Origin: Chersky-840 sp963810195
GTDB lineage: Bacteria > Actinomycetota > Acidimicrobiia > Acidimicrobiales > UBA8190
Assembly: GCA_963810195.1 (NCBI GenBank)
Contig: CAWEMO010000005.1
Span: 124,001-188,000 of the forward strand
Direction: 5' to 3'
DNA: 64,000 bases
This document shows positions 1-8,510 of the stretch, piece after piece. The position numbers and the translations under genes are program-made. Positions within the stretch are counted from its first letter, which is position 1. Every line of letters starts with the position of its first letter. The notes under the pieces were generated by a model. The model was not told the origin of the DNA, ran no database searches, and was given only the letters and a program-made list of their open reading frames with translations.

Positions 1-414
1 GAGCTGGAGCGCCGGCTTCCCGACATCGCCACCTCGGCGTGGTGGAAGGAGCAGCGCGGCCAGCGCGTCTTCGTCGACTACAACCAGAATGCGCGCGACC
101 GGACCGTGGCGTCGGCCTATTCGGTCCGGGCGAATCCCGAGGCGCGGGTGTCGTGCCCGGTCGAGTGGGACGAGGTGCCCGACGTGGAGCCCGGCGACCT
201 CACCATCGCCACCGTGCCCGGTCGCTTCGCGACCCGGGGCGACCCCGCGGCCGGCATCGACGAGGCGCGCCATGATCTGGGCCCCCTCCTCGAGCTCTCC
301 TACCGGGACGAGGCCGAGGGCCTCGGGGATGCGCCCTGGCCACCCCACTTCGCCAAGCAGCGCGGCGAGCCCAACCGGGTGGCACCGAGCAGGGCGCGCC
401 GTCGCGAGCCCTGA
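1..414 (+). CDS. ligD: LigD-type polymerase/primase domain protein, 5' end missing
   Basis: The frame is open from base 1, so the gene begins outside the window and only the last 137 residues are seen. They match the end of the LigD polymerase (AEP primase-polymerase) domain of bacterial non-homologous end joining: FVDYNQNARDRT, then ASAYSVR, then VSCPVEWDEV. This domain adds nucleotides at double-strand breaks together with Ku and a ligase. A separate ATP-dependent ligase lies convergently just downstream, so polymerase and ligase are split proteins here. The tail after about residue 115 is basic and low in complexity. Ku is not visible in the window. Confidence 0.85.
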   Translation, partial: ELERRLPDIATSAWWKEQRGQRVFVDYNQNARDRTVASAYSVRANPEARVSCPVEWDEVPDVEPGDLTIATVPGRFATRGDPAAGIDEARHDLGPLLELSYRDEAEGLGDAPWPPHFAKQRGEPNRVAPSRARRREP

Positions 415-445
415 GGCGCACCGGCGCGGGCCGCCGGCGCCGGAG

Positions 446-1525
446 TCAGGCCCTGAACACCGACTCGAGCTCGGCGGGCACCACGGTGTCGAGCTGGGAG
501 TAGGTGCAGGACTCGGGGCGGCGGTCCGGGCGCCAGCGACGAAACGTCGTGGCATGGCGGAAACGGTCCCCTTGCAGGTGGTCGTAGGCCACCTCGCACA
601 CCAGGGTCGGGTCCAGGGGCTCCCAACCGAGGTCCTTGCCCGCGTTCCAGCGCGACGGCGCGCCCGGCCGGCGCCCGGCACCGGCGGCGTCGTGCTCGGC
701 CTGTGCCCACGCCGCCCACGGGTGGCCCTCGAGGGTCGAGAGGCGGTACGGCGCCAATTCCTCCACCAGCTCGCGTCGTCTGGCCGCAGTGAACGAAGCC
801 GTCACGCCCACGTGGTGCAGCACACCGGCGTCGTCGTTGAGGCCGAGCAGCAGCGATCCGACCACACCGCCGGACTTGTGCCAACGGAACCCGGCCACGA
901 CGCAGTCGGCGGTGCGCTCGTGCTTCACCTTGATCATGACGCGCTCGCCCTCCCGATAGGCGAGGTCGGGGCGCTTCGCCACCACGCCGTCGAGCCCGGC
1001 GCCCTCGAAGCGGCTGAACCAGTCCCCGGCGACGTCCGGGTCGGTGGTGGAGGGGGTGAGGTGGATCGGCGCCGCGCTGGCACCGAGGGCCTGCTCGAGC
1101 AGTGTGCGGCGTACCGCAAAGGGCTCGTCGCGCAGGTCGCGTCGGTCGAGGGCGAGAAGGTCGAAGGCGACGAACGACGCCGGGGTGGACTCGGCCAGCA
1201 GTGCCACGCGCGACGCGGCGGGGTGGATGCGCTGCAGGAGGGCGTCGAAGTCCAGGCCACCACGGCCGGCGATGACGATCTCGCCGTCCACGACGGCTCG
1301 CGCCGGGAAGTACCGCTGGATCGGTTCGACGAGCTCGGGGAAGTACCGCGTGAGGGGACGTTCGTTCCGGCTGCCGAGCTCCACTTCGGAACCGTCCCGG
1401 AACGCCACGCAGCGGAACCCGTCCCACTTGGGCTCGTACAGCATGCCCGGAGCGACGGGGAGCTCCCGGGCCAGCTTGGCGAGCATGGGGGCGACCGGGG
1501 GCATCACGGGCAGGTCCATGCCCAC
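446..1525 (-). CDS. ligC: ATP-dependent DNA ligase (LigC/LigD ligase-domain type)
   Basis: 359 residues, the normal length for a stand-alone LigC-type ligase. The adenylation motif EPKWDGFR is at residues 31-38, with Lys33 the predicted nucleotidyl acceptor. Further ligase motifs are visible: VDGEIV, AFDLLAL, EGVVAK-like (GLDGVVAKRPD) and MIKVKH. The C-terminal part (about 230-359) is the OB fold with CEVAYDHLQ and HATTFRRWRPD. It should seal DNA ends with ATP in double-strand break repair. It converges on the LigD polymerase fragment, which supports an NHEJ role. The start could also be the second Met at residue 3. Confidence 0.9.
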   Translation of the reverse strand: MGMDLPVMPPVAPMLAKLARELPVAPGMLYEPKWDGFRCVAFRDGSEVELGSRNERPLTRYFPELVEPIQRYFPARAVVDGEIVIAGRGGLDFDALLQRIHPAASRVALLAESTPASFVAFDLLALDRRDLRDEPFAVRRTLLEQALGASAAPIHLTPSTTDPDVAGDWFSRFEGAGLDGVVAKRPDLAYREGERVMIKVKHERTADCVVAGFRWHKSGGVVGSLLLGLNDDAGVLHHVGVTASFTAARRRELVEELAPYRLSTLEGHPWAAWAQAEHDAAGAGRRPGAPSRWNAGKDLGWEPLDPTLVCEVAYDHLQGDRFRHATTFRRWRPDRRPESCTYSQLDTVVPAELESVFRA

Positions 1526-1623
1526 ACGGTGCCACGTTCTCAGCGCCGCCGTGAGCCGCCGCGGGCGGTGCTGGGTCGCCCTCGCCGTGGCCGGGGCGCG
1601 ATCCTGTTGCCCGGAGGGTGGCC

Positions 1624-2991
1624 ATGGCGAATCCGATGTTCGTGCTCGACGAGCACATGGTGGAGTTGATCTTCGACTACTGCCACCGGCGGCTCGCCCT
1701 CGATCCGGTGTCGCTCGACTTCGGCGGGGCGCGGGAAACCTTCGACGACGTGTTGTCCGGGCTGATCGGTGAGACGGGGAACGACCCGGACGCGGTGCTC
1801 ACGCTGTTCACCGATCACCTGGCGAAGGCGGTCATCTCCTGTGACAGCCCGCGCTTTCTGTCGTTCATCCCCGCTGCGCCGACGAAGGCGGCGCTGCTGT
1901 TCGACATGATCGTGTCGTGCTCCTCGCTGGCGGGAACGTCCTGGCTCGAGGCGGCCGGAGCCGTCGCGGCCGAGAACCAGGTGCTGGGGTTTCTCGCCGA
2001 GCTGGCCGGCCTCCCGCCGGGCGCGGGCGGCTGCTTCGTGTCCGGAGGGTCGATCGCCAACCTCTCCGCCCTGGTCGTGGCGCGCGACACGACGCAGGCG
2101 AGGCGCCACGCCGTGCCGGGCAGGCCGCGCATCGCCATCAGCGAGGAGGCCCACGCCTCGGTGGAGAAGGCGTTGTGGATCCTGGGCGTCGAGCCCTTCG
2201 TGGTGCAGGCGGTGGACCATCGGCTCACGGGGGACGCCTTGCGGGCGGCGTTGGACCGTCTCGACGCAGACGGTGAGGGGGACGATGTCGTCGGGGTGGT
2301 CGCTACGGCCGGGACCACGAATGCGGGGATCGTCGACGACCTCGATGGGATCGGCTCCATCGCACGTCAGCGCGCTCTGTGGTTCCACGTAGACGCCGCC
2401 TACGGCGGGGCCGGGCTCTTCACCCCGCTGGTCCGTGACCGCTACGCGGGCATCGAGCACGCGGACTCACTCGTCATCGACCCCCACAAGTGGCTCTACG
2501 CACCCTTCGACTGCGCGGCGCTCGTCTACCGCGAGCCGAGCCTGGCCCGCGCCGTGCACTCCCTGAAGGCGTCGTATCTCGACGTCATCCACGACGACGA
2601 CAACCCGGTGTGGAACCCCAGCGACTACGCCATCCACCTGACCCGCCGGGCGCGCGGGCTGCCGCTGTGGTTCTCCCTCGCCGTGCACGGCGCCGGCGCC
2701 TATCGCGACGCCGTCGAGACGGTGCTCCGCACCGCGTGGCAGAGCGCCGAGCTCATCAGGCGCTCGCCATACCTCGAGCTCGTCCGCGACCCCGAGTTGT
2801 CGATCGTGCTCTTCCGGCGCGTGGGCTGGGGTGCTGCGGACTACGACGCCTGGTCGGTGAGCCTCCTCGCCAGTCAGATCGGGTTCGTCACCCCGACCTC
2901 GTGGGAGGGCGAGCCCGTGGCCCGGTTGGCCTTCCTCCATCCCGGCACCACCCTCGACATGGTCGAGGAAATCCTGGCGACCATGGCCTGA
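1624..2991 (+). CDS. PLP-dependent amino acid decarboxylase, group II
   Basis: About 455 residues, matching the aromatic-L-amino-acid/glutamate decarboxylase family (fold type I). The PLP lysine is in VIDPHKWLY (Lys289 from this start). HVDAAYGG holds the aspartate that contacts the PLP ring nitrogen, and SGGSIANLSAL is the phosphate region. I chose ATG 1624 over the in-frame GTG at 1618 because GGAGG (1613-1617) is six bases from the ATG but touches the GTG. The substrate cannot be read from the sequence. The neighbouring agmatinase-like gene on the other strand makes amine or polyamine metabolism an attractive guess only. Confidence 0.85.
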   Translation: MANPMFVLDEHMVELIFDYCHRRLALDPVSLDFGGARETFDDVLSGLIGETGNDPDAVLTLFTDHLAKAVISCDSPRFLSFIPAAPTKAALLFDMIVSCSSLAGTSWLEAAGAVAAENQVLGFLAELAGLPPGAGGCFVSGGSIANLSALVVARDTTQARRHAVPGRPRIAISEEAHASVEKALWILGVEPFVVQAVDHRLTGDALRAALDRLDADGEGDDVVGVVATAGTTNAGIVDDLDGIGSIARQRALWFHVDAAYGGAGLFTPLVRDRYAGIEHADSLVIDPHKWLYAPFDCAALVYREPSLARAVHSLKASYLDVIHDDDNPVWNPSDYAIHLTRRARGLPLWFSLAVHGAGAYRDAVETVLRTAWQSAELIRRSPYLELVRDPELSIVLFRRVGWGAADYDAWSVSLLASQIGFVTPTSWEGEPVARLAFLHPGTTLDMVEEILATMA

Positions 2992-3000
2992 GCACCACCC

Positions 3001-3036
3001 GGTGGCCGAGCCCGACCCGGTGGCCGAGCCCGACCC
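3001..3036. repeat. Two tandem copies of an 18-bp unit
   Basis: GGTGGCCGAGCCCGACCC occurs twice back to back between the decarboxylase stop and the end of the convergent ureohydrolase gene. It is a small minisatellite with no obvious function. Confidence 0.8.
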
Positions 3037-3061
3037 GGCGGAGGCACGATCCGGAGGCCGA

Positions 3062-4078
3062 TCAGCGCCCTTCGAGCAGGGGGCCCTCGGCCCGGCGCGT
3101 GTGCTCCCCCGATCCGGCGCGCCGGCGCCACGCCATCCCCGACAGCGCCTCGAGGACGACGCGGTTGGCCAGAAAGGCGGTGACGTCGGCATGGTCGTAG
3201 GGGGGCGACACCTCGACCACGTCGATGCCGGCCACGGGGAGTTCCATGGCGGCGCGGCGCACGGCGTCGAGGAGCTGGCGGCTGGAGAACCCGCCCGGCT
3301 CCGGCGTGCCCGTGCCCGGGGCGGAGCCGGGGTCCACCACGTCGATGTCGATCGACAGAAAGACGGCGTCGCACCCGTCGGTGGCGATGGCGAACGCCTC
3401 GGTCAGGCAGGCCGGCAGTCCGCGTGCCTCGATCTCGGTCATCTCGAAGCTCCGCATCCCCTCGCCCGCCATCCAGGCGAGCGTGTCGGGATCGGGCCAG
3501 TAGCCGCGCAGGCCGATCTGCAGGAAGCGGTCGCCACGCGCCGCCCCGGACTCGATGAGCCGTCGCATCGGCGTCCCGTGCCCGTACATGGAGCCGAATT
3601 GGGTGTCCGCCGTGTCGGCGTGGGCGTCGAAATGGACGACGGAGACCCGGCCCCACCCGACGTGCCTGGCGACGCCGGTGATATCGGGCAGGGCGACGGT
3701 GTGGTCCCCTCCCAGGACCACCGGTACGGCGCCCGCCCGCGCCAGCTCCTCGACGGCGTGCTCCAGGCGTTGCAGCGACTGCTCGATCTCGCCCGGGGGC
3801 ATCTCGACGTCGCCCACGTCGACCACGCCCAGCTCGACCAGAGGGTCCACGCCCAGTGCCAGATGGGGCCGCTGGCCGTCGTGCGGGAGGTAGTCGGTGA
3901 ACCGGATCGCCTGGGGGCCGAAACGGCATCCCGGCCGATACGAGGTGCCGCCGTCGAAGGGCGCTCCGAGTATCACCGCCCCGGCACCGGAGTAGCTGCC
4001 GGGTTCGTCCAGCCGTGCCGAGGGGACTCCGGCGAAGGTGGCTTCGGGCCCGTACATCTGCGGCGTCATCGCGGCCAT
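3062..4078 (-). CDS. speB: Agmatinase/arginase-family ureohydrolase
   Basis: 338 residues. All metal-binding blocks of the ureohydrolase family are present: GGDHTVALP, HFDAHADT and SIDIDVVDPGSAPGTG followed by PEPGG. These residues bind the two Mn ions that activate water to split guanidinium compounds, releasing urea. Sequence style is closest to agmatinase (agmatine to putrescine), but guanidinobutyrase or a related enzyme is possible. The start at 4078 is supported by GAGGGGAAGA just upstream of the ATG. The last 20 residues are low-complexity. Confidence 0.85.
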   Translation of the reverse strand: MAAMTPQMYGPEATFAGVPSARLDEPGSYSGAGAVILGAPFDGGTSYRPGCRFGPQAIRFTDYLPHDGQRPHLALGVDPLVELGVVDVGDVEMPPGEIEQSLQRLEHAVEELARAGAVPVVLGGDHTVALPDITGVARHVGWGRVSVVHFDAHADTADTQFGSMYGHGTPMRRLIESGAARGDRFLQIGLRGYWPDPDTLAWMAGEGMRSFEMTEIEARGLPACLTEAFAIATDGCDAVFLSIDIDVVDPGSAPGTGTPEPGGFSSRQLLDAVRRAAMELPVAGIDVVEVSPPYDHADVTAFLANRVVLEALSGMAWRRRAGSGEHTRRAEGPLLEGR

Positions 4079-4110
4079 TCTTCCCCTCGCCGGCGGCCCG
4101 CGCCCGGCCG

Positions 4111-4180
4111 GCGCGGGCGCTTCGTCCTACGCGCCGGGCGACGGCGGTCAGCGACGGTCTTGCGGTAGACGTCGGTCTCG
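4111..4180 (-). pseudogene. Remnant of a GNAT gene 3' end; left copy of a roughly 70-bp direct repeat
   Basis: This stretch resembles 5109-5181, the 3' end of the intact acetyltransferase gene. On the minus strand it still reads ETDVYRKTVA and stop, against ETNVYRKTLD and stop in the intact gene. No other part of an acetyltransferase is present here. The two copies bracket the ridA and VOC genes, which suggests that insertion of that segment duplicated or captured this tail. Confidence 0.7.
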
Positions 4181-4207
4181 GGCTGTCTGCTCCTTCCGGT
4201 GCGGGAC

Positions 4208-4615
4208 CTAGACCGGATCGGTGTGGACGCTGGCCACGCAGCTGATCTCGACCAACGCGTCCGGAAGGATGAGTTCGGTCACGCCGACGGCGGTCCATGC
4301 TGGATACGGGTCTTCCAGAAACTCAGCAGCGACTTTGAGAACGGCTTCAGCCTGGTTCAGAAGGCCAACGTGGTACGAGTTGATTTCAACAACGTTGCTC
4401 CAGCTCGCTCCGATCTCAGCCAGGGTGAGAGCGATATTGCGAAACACCTGGCGGATTTGCTCCTCGGCGCCGTCCGAGAACACGCGATCGGCTGTCTCTC
4501 CAGTGTGACCTGTCACCCGTAGTGTGTCGCCGACTCGCACGGCAGCGGGAATGTGGGTCTCCTCGTAGAAGTCCGCCCAGACGGCGGGCACGATCGCTTC
4601 ACGTGATGGCGGCAC
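4208..4615 (-). CDS. RidA (YjgF/YER057c/UK114) family protein
   Basis: 135 residues, the usual Rid length. Family features include GDTLRVTGHTG, an internal QIRQVFRNIALTLAEIGASW helix and the C-terminal block ILPDALVEISCVASV. Rid proteins hydrolyse reactive enamine/imine intermediates from PLP enzymes. The equivalent of the RidA catalytic arginine is not obvious here, so it may be another Rid subfamily. Base composition is clearly lower in GC than in the flanking genes. The gene lies between two copies of a GNAT 3' end, which points to acquisition as a cassette with the VOC gene. Confidence 0.8.
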   Translation of the reverse strand: MPPSREAIVPAVWADFYEETHIPAAVRVGDTLRVTGHTGETADRVFSDGAEEQIRQVFRNIALTLAEIGASWSNVVEINSYHVGLLNQAEAVLKVAAEFLEDPYPAWTAVGVTELILPDALVEISCVASVHTDPV

Positions 4616-4624
4616 GGCTGGTCC

Positions 4625-4983
4625 CTACGAGCCAGCGGGGAGGACATCGAGATCGAACTCGTTACCCTCCGGGTCTGCCATGCAACGCCAGCGGAAGCCT
4701 TCGAGCTCTCGGGTAGTGCCCGGCTCAAGCCATCGGCCTCCCAGTTGCTCAACCTCTGTCGTCGCGGCGTCCAAGTCATCGACGACGAGATCCAGATGCA
4801 CCCGGTTCTTCCCCGTCTTCGTTTCCGGCACCCGTTGAAACCCTACGGTAAGGCCGTCTTCTGTCGGGGACAGGACTAGAAAGTCACCGTCTCCAATTGT
4901 CGTGTCCACATGGACATCGAGCAATCCACACCAAAATGGGCAAGGCGGTTCGGGTCGATTGTGTCGATTGCGAGGTACCCCAC
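4625..4983 (-). pseudogene. VOC (glyoxalase/bleomycin-resistance) family protein, frameshifted near its N-terminus
   Basis: The main frame gives PFWCGLLDVHV, FLVLSPTEDGLTVGFQRVPE, RVHLDLVVDDLD and CMADPEGNEFDLDVL, a typical single VOC domain of about 115 residues. The expected first strand, GYLAIDTIDPNRLA, lies in another frame from GTG 4983. One missing base near 4940-4945 (within GCCCATTTTGG) would join the two parts. A TGA lies in frame just upstream of that GTG. This is either a real frameshift or a sequencing error. It is co-oriented with ridA, about nine bases away. Confidence 0.7.
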
Positions 4984-5108
4984 CTGACGTCCACCGTGTG
5001 GGTGGCTGGCTCAGGGGACTGTACCGAAAGCCGCCTGCAATGTGCCTCGGCACTGCTCGGCGTTCACCTCACCTTGCTGTCACACTCAGGCTCACTGAAC
5101 GCCAGTAG

Positions 5109-5181
5109 GCGCGGGCGCTCGTCCTATGTGCCGGGCGGCGGCGGTCAATCGAGGGTCTTGCGGTAGACGTTGGTCTCGCGC
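5109..5181. repeat. Right copy of the roughly 70-bp direct repeat flanking the ridA-VOC segment
   Basis: This is the homologue of 4111-4180; both share GCGCGGGCGC, CCGGGCG and TCTTGCGGTAGACGT in the same order. This copy contains the genuine stop and last codons of the acetyltransferase gene. Confidence 0.7.
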
Positions 5182-5615
5182 CGGACGAATCCGAGCCGCA
5201 CGTACAACCGGTTCGCTGCCTCGCGCGAGGGGCGCGACGTGAGGTCGACGGTTCGCGACCCGGCCGTAGCGGCGCGCGCGTTTGCCTCGAGCACGAGGGC
5301 CGCACCCACGCCCCGCCCCCGCGTCGCGTTGTCCACCACCACGTCCTCGATCCACGCCCTCGGGCCCGTCGGGGCGCTGAACACGACCAGCGTCAACGAT
5401 CCCAGGATGGTGCCGTCCGCCGTGTCGCGCGCCACGAGCAGGATCGTGGCGGGGGACTTCACGATCCCCTCGAGCGCCGTTTGCGTGAGCGGGGGTGCCG
5501 ACGAGGACAATTCCGGCACGAGGGCGCGCAGCGCATCGAGGACCTCGGATGTCACGGTGGTGACCTCTTCGACGATCACTCCCTCGGGTGCGGTCGTGGG
5601 TCCTTCGGCGCTCAT
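5145..5615 (-). CDS. GNAT family N-acetyltransferase
   Basis: 156 residues from the ATG at 5615; a longer in-frame start at 5657 would put the N-terminus inside a 17-bp tandem repeat array. The acetyl-CoA motif A reads EDVVVDNATRGRGVGAALV (R/Q-x-x-G-x-G/A type). The C-terminal part, EAANRLYVRLGFVRRETNVYRK, is the usual motif B. The acceptor substrate cannot be predicted. Its 3' end is duplicated at 4111-4180. Confidence 0.85.
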   Translation of the reverse strand: MSAEGPTTAPEGVIVEEVTTVTSEVLDALRALVPELSSSAPPLTQTALEGIVKSPATILLVARDTADGTILGSLTLVVFSAPTGPRAWIEDVVVDNATRGRGVGAALVLEANARAATAGSRTVDLTSRPSREAANRLYVRLGFVRRETNVYRKTLD

Positions 5616-5646
5616 CGGGGGGAGTGTAGCGAGGGGCCACCTCTCG

Positions 5647-5714
5647 TCATGGTGCATCGGGCGTCATGGTGCATCGGGCGTCATGGTGCGTCGGGCGTCA
5701 TGGTGCGTCGGGCG
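5647..5714. repeat. Four tandem 17-bp repeats
   Basis: The units are TCATGGTGCATCGGGCG twice, then TCATGGTGCGTCGGGCG twice, with no gaps. The array spans the end of the CDF transporter gene (its stop is in the fourth unit) and the space before the GNAT gene. Because 17 is not a multiple of 3, a change in copy number would alter the C-terminus of the transporter. Confidence 0.95.
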
Positions 5715-6843
5715 GCGCCGCGTGTCCGTGGGCTGCCTCATGGTCTGCGTGGGAAGCCCCGTGGTGGGACGACCCGCCTTGGGGCACGGCCTCGTCGGAC
5801 CGCCTCGGGGTGAAGTGATGGGCGACCACCCCGTGGTAGTCCGGCGCCCCCTGCCCGTCGGGACCCGAGGGATTGGTGTGGATGACGGCCTCGGCGAGGC
5901 GTGACACCTCGTGCAGCAGGCGGTGATGGGCCTCCTCGGCGATGGCGTGCGCGTCGACCAGGCTCAAGGTGGGATCCGACAGGATCTGGATCTCGGCGCG
6001 CAGCTCGTGGCCGACCCACCTGATGCGGACGTTGTCGACGCCCTCCACACCGGGTACCGACAGCAGGACGTGCTCGACCTGGTCGACGAGCCCGGGGTCG
6101 ACGCTGTCCATCAGGCGGCGGTACACGGTCCGGGTCGCGCCGGCCAGGACCACCGTGACCGCGGCGGTGATCACCAGGCCCACGATCGGGTCGGCACGCG
6201 CCGCGCCCGCCGCCACCGCCACGGCACCTGCCACCACGGCCAGAGAAGTGAATCCGTCCGAGCGGGCGTGCATGCCGTCGGCCACCAACGCGGCGGAGCC
6301 GATGCGGCGACCGACGCGCACCCGGTACACGGCGACGAGCTCGTTGCCCAGGAAGCCGACCCCCCCGGCGGCTGCCACCCACCCTGCTCCGCTGACGGGG
6401 TGGGGATGGGCGAGGCGGTTGACGGCTTCGTAGGCGGCCACGACGGTGGACGCCGCGATGAGGGCCACGATGGAGAGGCCGGCGAGGTCCTCGGCCCGGC
6501 CGAAGCCGTAGGTGTAGCGCCGGGTCGGAGCTCTGCGTCCCATGCGGAACGCCAGTGCCAAGGGCACGGCCGTGAGGGCGTCGGCGAAGTTGTGGATCGT
6601 GTCGGCCAGCAGCGCCACCGAATGGCTCAACAGCGCGACGACCAATTCGACCGCGGCGGTGGCGGCCAGGATTGCCAGCGACACCGCCACGGCCCGTATG
6701 CCTTCAGAGGTGGACTCGAGCACCCGCTCGCCGCTGTGGGCCTCGTGATCGTGGGGCGAGACGACCGAGAGGAGCACCCCGGCGAGGCCCCGGCGGTGCG
6801 TGTGCGCGTCGCCGTGCCCGGAGTGCCCGGTCGGGTGTCCCAC
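5698..6843 (-). CDS. Cation diffusion facilitator (CDF) transporter
   Basis: 381 residues with six predicted membrane helices and a cytoplasmic C-terminal domain. The two metal-site signatures are present: LLADTIHNFADALT in helix II and LVADGMHARSDG in helix V, both HxxxD. The N-terminus (HSGHGDAHTH, HDHEAH) and C-terminus (SSHHGASHADHEAAHGHAAP) are rich in His, typical of Zn/Co/Ni efflux members. It should export divalent metal in exchange for protons. The DtxR regulator in the same region could be linked, but they are not in one operon. Confidence 0.9.
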   Translation of the reverse strand: MGHPTGHSGHGDAHTHRRGLAGVLLSVVSPHDHEAHSGERVLESTSEGIRAVAVSLAILAATAAVELVVALLSHSVALLADTIHNFADALTAVPLALAFRMGRRAPTRRYTYGFGRAEDLAGLSIVALIAASTVVAAYEAVNRLAHPHPVSGAGWVAAAGGVGFLGNELVAVYRVRVGRRIGSAALVADGMHARSDGFTSLAVVAGAVAVAAGAARADPIVGLVITAAVTVVLAGATRTVYRRLMDSVDPGLVDQVEHVLLSVPGVEGVDNVRIRWVGHELRAEIQILSDPTLSLVDAHAIAEEAHHRLLHEVSRLAEAVIHTNPSGPDGQGAPDYHGVVAHHFTPRRSDEAVPQGGSSHHGASHADHEAAHGHAAPPDAP

Positions 6844-6889
6844 GCCACCTCCTTGCCGGTCGGGGTCGGGCCCAGCCTAAGGTGCGACC

Positions 6890-8458
6890 GTGCCCGAGAT
6901 GCAGACGACACGCCCCGGACCCGGCGGCCCGCGTCGCCCGAACATCCTCCTCGTCGTGTCCGACCAGGAGCGCCAGCGCGGGTGGTTGCCCGGGTCGGTG
7001 CGCCTGCCCTGGCGCGAGCGCCTGATGGCCGAGGGCATCGAGTTCACCCGGTACTTCACGCACTCCTCGCCGTGCTCTCCGAGCCGGGCCAGCCTGCTCA
7101 CCGGCCGGTACCTCCCCGGGCACGGCGTGGTGGACAACGTGATCATGCCAGAGCACAAAGAGCTCGACCCGTCCACACCCACCCTGGGATCGCTGCTGCG
7201 CGGTGCGGGCTACCGCTCGTCGTACATCGGGAAGTGGCACCTGTCGCAGTCCGAGCACCCGGACATGGAGGCCTACGGGTATGCGGACTGGGACGGCAAC
7301 GACCGGCACTTCATGGGGTGGGCCGGGACCGGCGTCCACTTCGACCCGATCATCGCGTCCAACGCCGCGCAGTGGCTGCGCGCCAACGCCGCCCCCCGTC
7401 CCGGAGCCGCCCGCGCGCCGTGGTTCTTGACGGTGGCGCTCGTCAACCCGCACGACGTGATGTGGTTCCCCATCGACCAGCCCGGATACGAAGAGCGCAA
7501 TCCCGAGGACGTCGCGTCGGTGCGCCGGGTCCTCGAAGCCGCCGCCTGGAAGGACGACGACCCGCTTCCGGTCTATCGCACCGACTACGAGGAAGTCGTG
7601 GGGGAGCTCCCCGCCAACTTCCACGACGACCTGCACACCAAGCCCGAGGCCCACCGCCAGTGGCGCTGGGACCAGCAGCACGGGCTGTGGGGGTACATCG
7701 ACCCCGGTGACACCAGGGCCTGGCTCCGGCACCTCGACTACTACGTGGAGCTCCAGCGTCTCGCCGACGAGAGCCTGGGGACGGTGCTCGGCGCTCTGGA
7801 GGAAGTCGGTGAGTGGGATGACACCGTGGTGATCTTCACCTCGGACCACGGCGACATGTGCGGGTCGCACGGGCTGCGTTCGAAGGGCCCCTTTGTCTAC
7901 GACGAGATCATGCGCGTGCCGCTGTACGTGCGCGTGCCCGGGTTGACGACGCCAGGGTCGACCACGACTGCCCTCGCCACACACGTGGACCTGGCCGCCA
8001 CCATCTGCGCCCTGGCCGGTGTCGACGCGGACGCAGCGACGGGTGCGGTCGGAGACGGGTCGGGGTTGCAGGGTGTCGACTTCTCGCCGGTGCTGCGCGA
8101 CCCCGACGCATCGGTGCGCGACCATGTCCTGTTCGCCCAGGACTCGGCACAGACGACGAACCTGAACCAGGTCCGCTACGCGTTACGTGGGTTCTTCGAC
8201 GGGCAGACCAAGTACGCGCGCTACTACGGCGTGGGTGGGGGCAAGCCCTCCACGGGCTTGTGGGGGAGGGACCCGGGTCGCAAGCTCTTCGACGTCGACA
8301 GCGACTTCGACGACCAGGACCACGAGTGGTACGACCACGGCACCGACCCGCTCGAGCTCGTCAACGTGGCCAACGACCGGGCCAGGCGTGGGGAGCTGCG
8401 CGACCTGTTCGAGCGCCTCCGGGATTACGAGGCACAGGAGATGGTGCCCGCTCCCTGA
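6890..8458 (+). CDS. Type I sulfatase (arylsulfatase family)
   Basis: 522 residues. NILLVVSDQERQ is the N-terminal metal-binding strand. HSSPCSPSRASLLTGRY contains the C-x-P-S-R signature, with Cys62 expected to become formylglycine. IGKWHL, VIFTSDHGDMCGSHGL and KGPFVYDEIMRVPL are further alkaline-phosphatase-superfamily landmarks. It should hydrolyse sulfate esters or related substrates. No signal peptide is visible, so it is probably cytoplasmic. The start GTG 6890 has AAGGTG five bases upstream; ATG 6899 is the alternative. A formylglycine-generating enzyme is not in this window. Confidence 0.88.
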   Translation: MPEMQTTRPGPGGPRRPNILLVVSDQERQRGWLPGSVRLPWRERLMAEGIEFTRYFTHSSPCSPSRASLLTGRYLPGHGVVDNVIMPEHKELDPSTPTLGSLLRGAGYRSSYIGKWHLSQSEHPDMEAYGYADWDGNDRHFMGWAGTGVHFDPIIASNAAQWLRANAAPRPGAARAPWFLTVALVNPHDVMWFPIDQPGYEERNPEDVASVRRVLEAAAWKDDDPLPVYRTDYEEVVGELPANFHDDLHTKPEAHRQWRWDQQHGLWGYIDPGDTRAWLRHLDYYVELQRLADESLGTVLGALEEVGEWDDTVVIFTSDHGDMCGSHGLRSKGPFVYDEIMRVPLYVRVPGLTTPGSTTTALATHVDLAATICALAGVDADAATGAVGDGSGLQGVDFSPVLRDPDASVRDHVLFAQDSAQTTNLNQVRYALRGFFDGQTKYARYYGVGGGKPSTGLWGRDPGRKLFDVDSDFDDQDHEWYDHGTDPLELVNVANDRARRGELRDLFERLRDYEAQEMVPAP

Positions 8459-8510
8459 ACGGGCAGCTCCGTGAAAGGGCCCGCCACCTCGATGGGACCG
8501 GGCGTGCCCG

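Noticed and set aside
89..1669. 526-residue plus-strand ORF over the ligase gene
   Set aside because: Shadow frame of the ligase; composition is not protein-like and the real ligase motifs lie on the minus strand.
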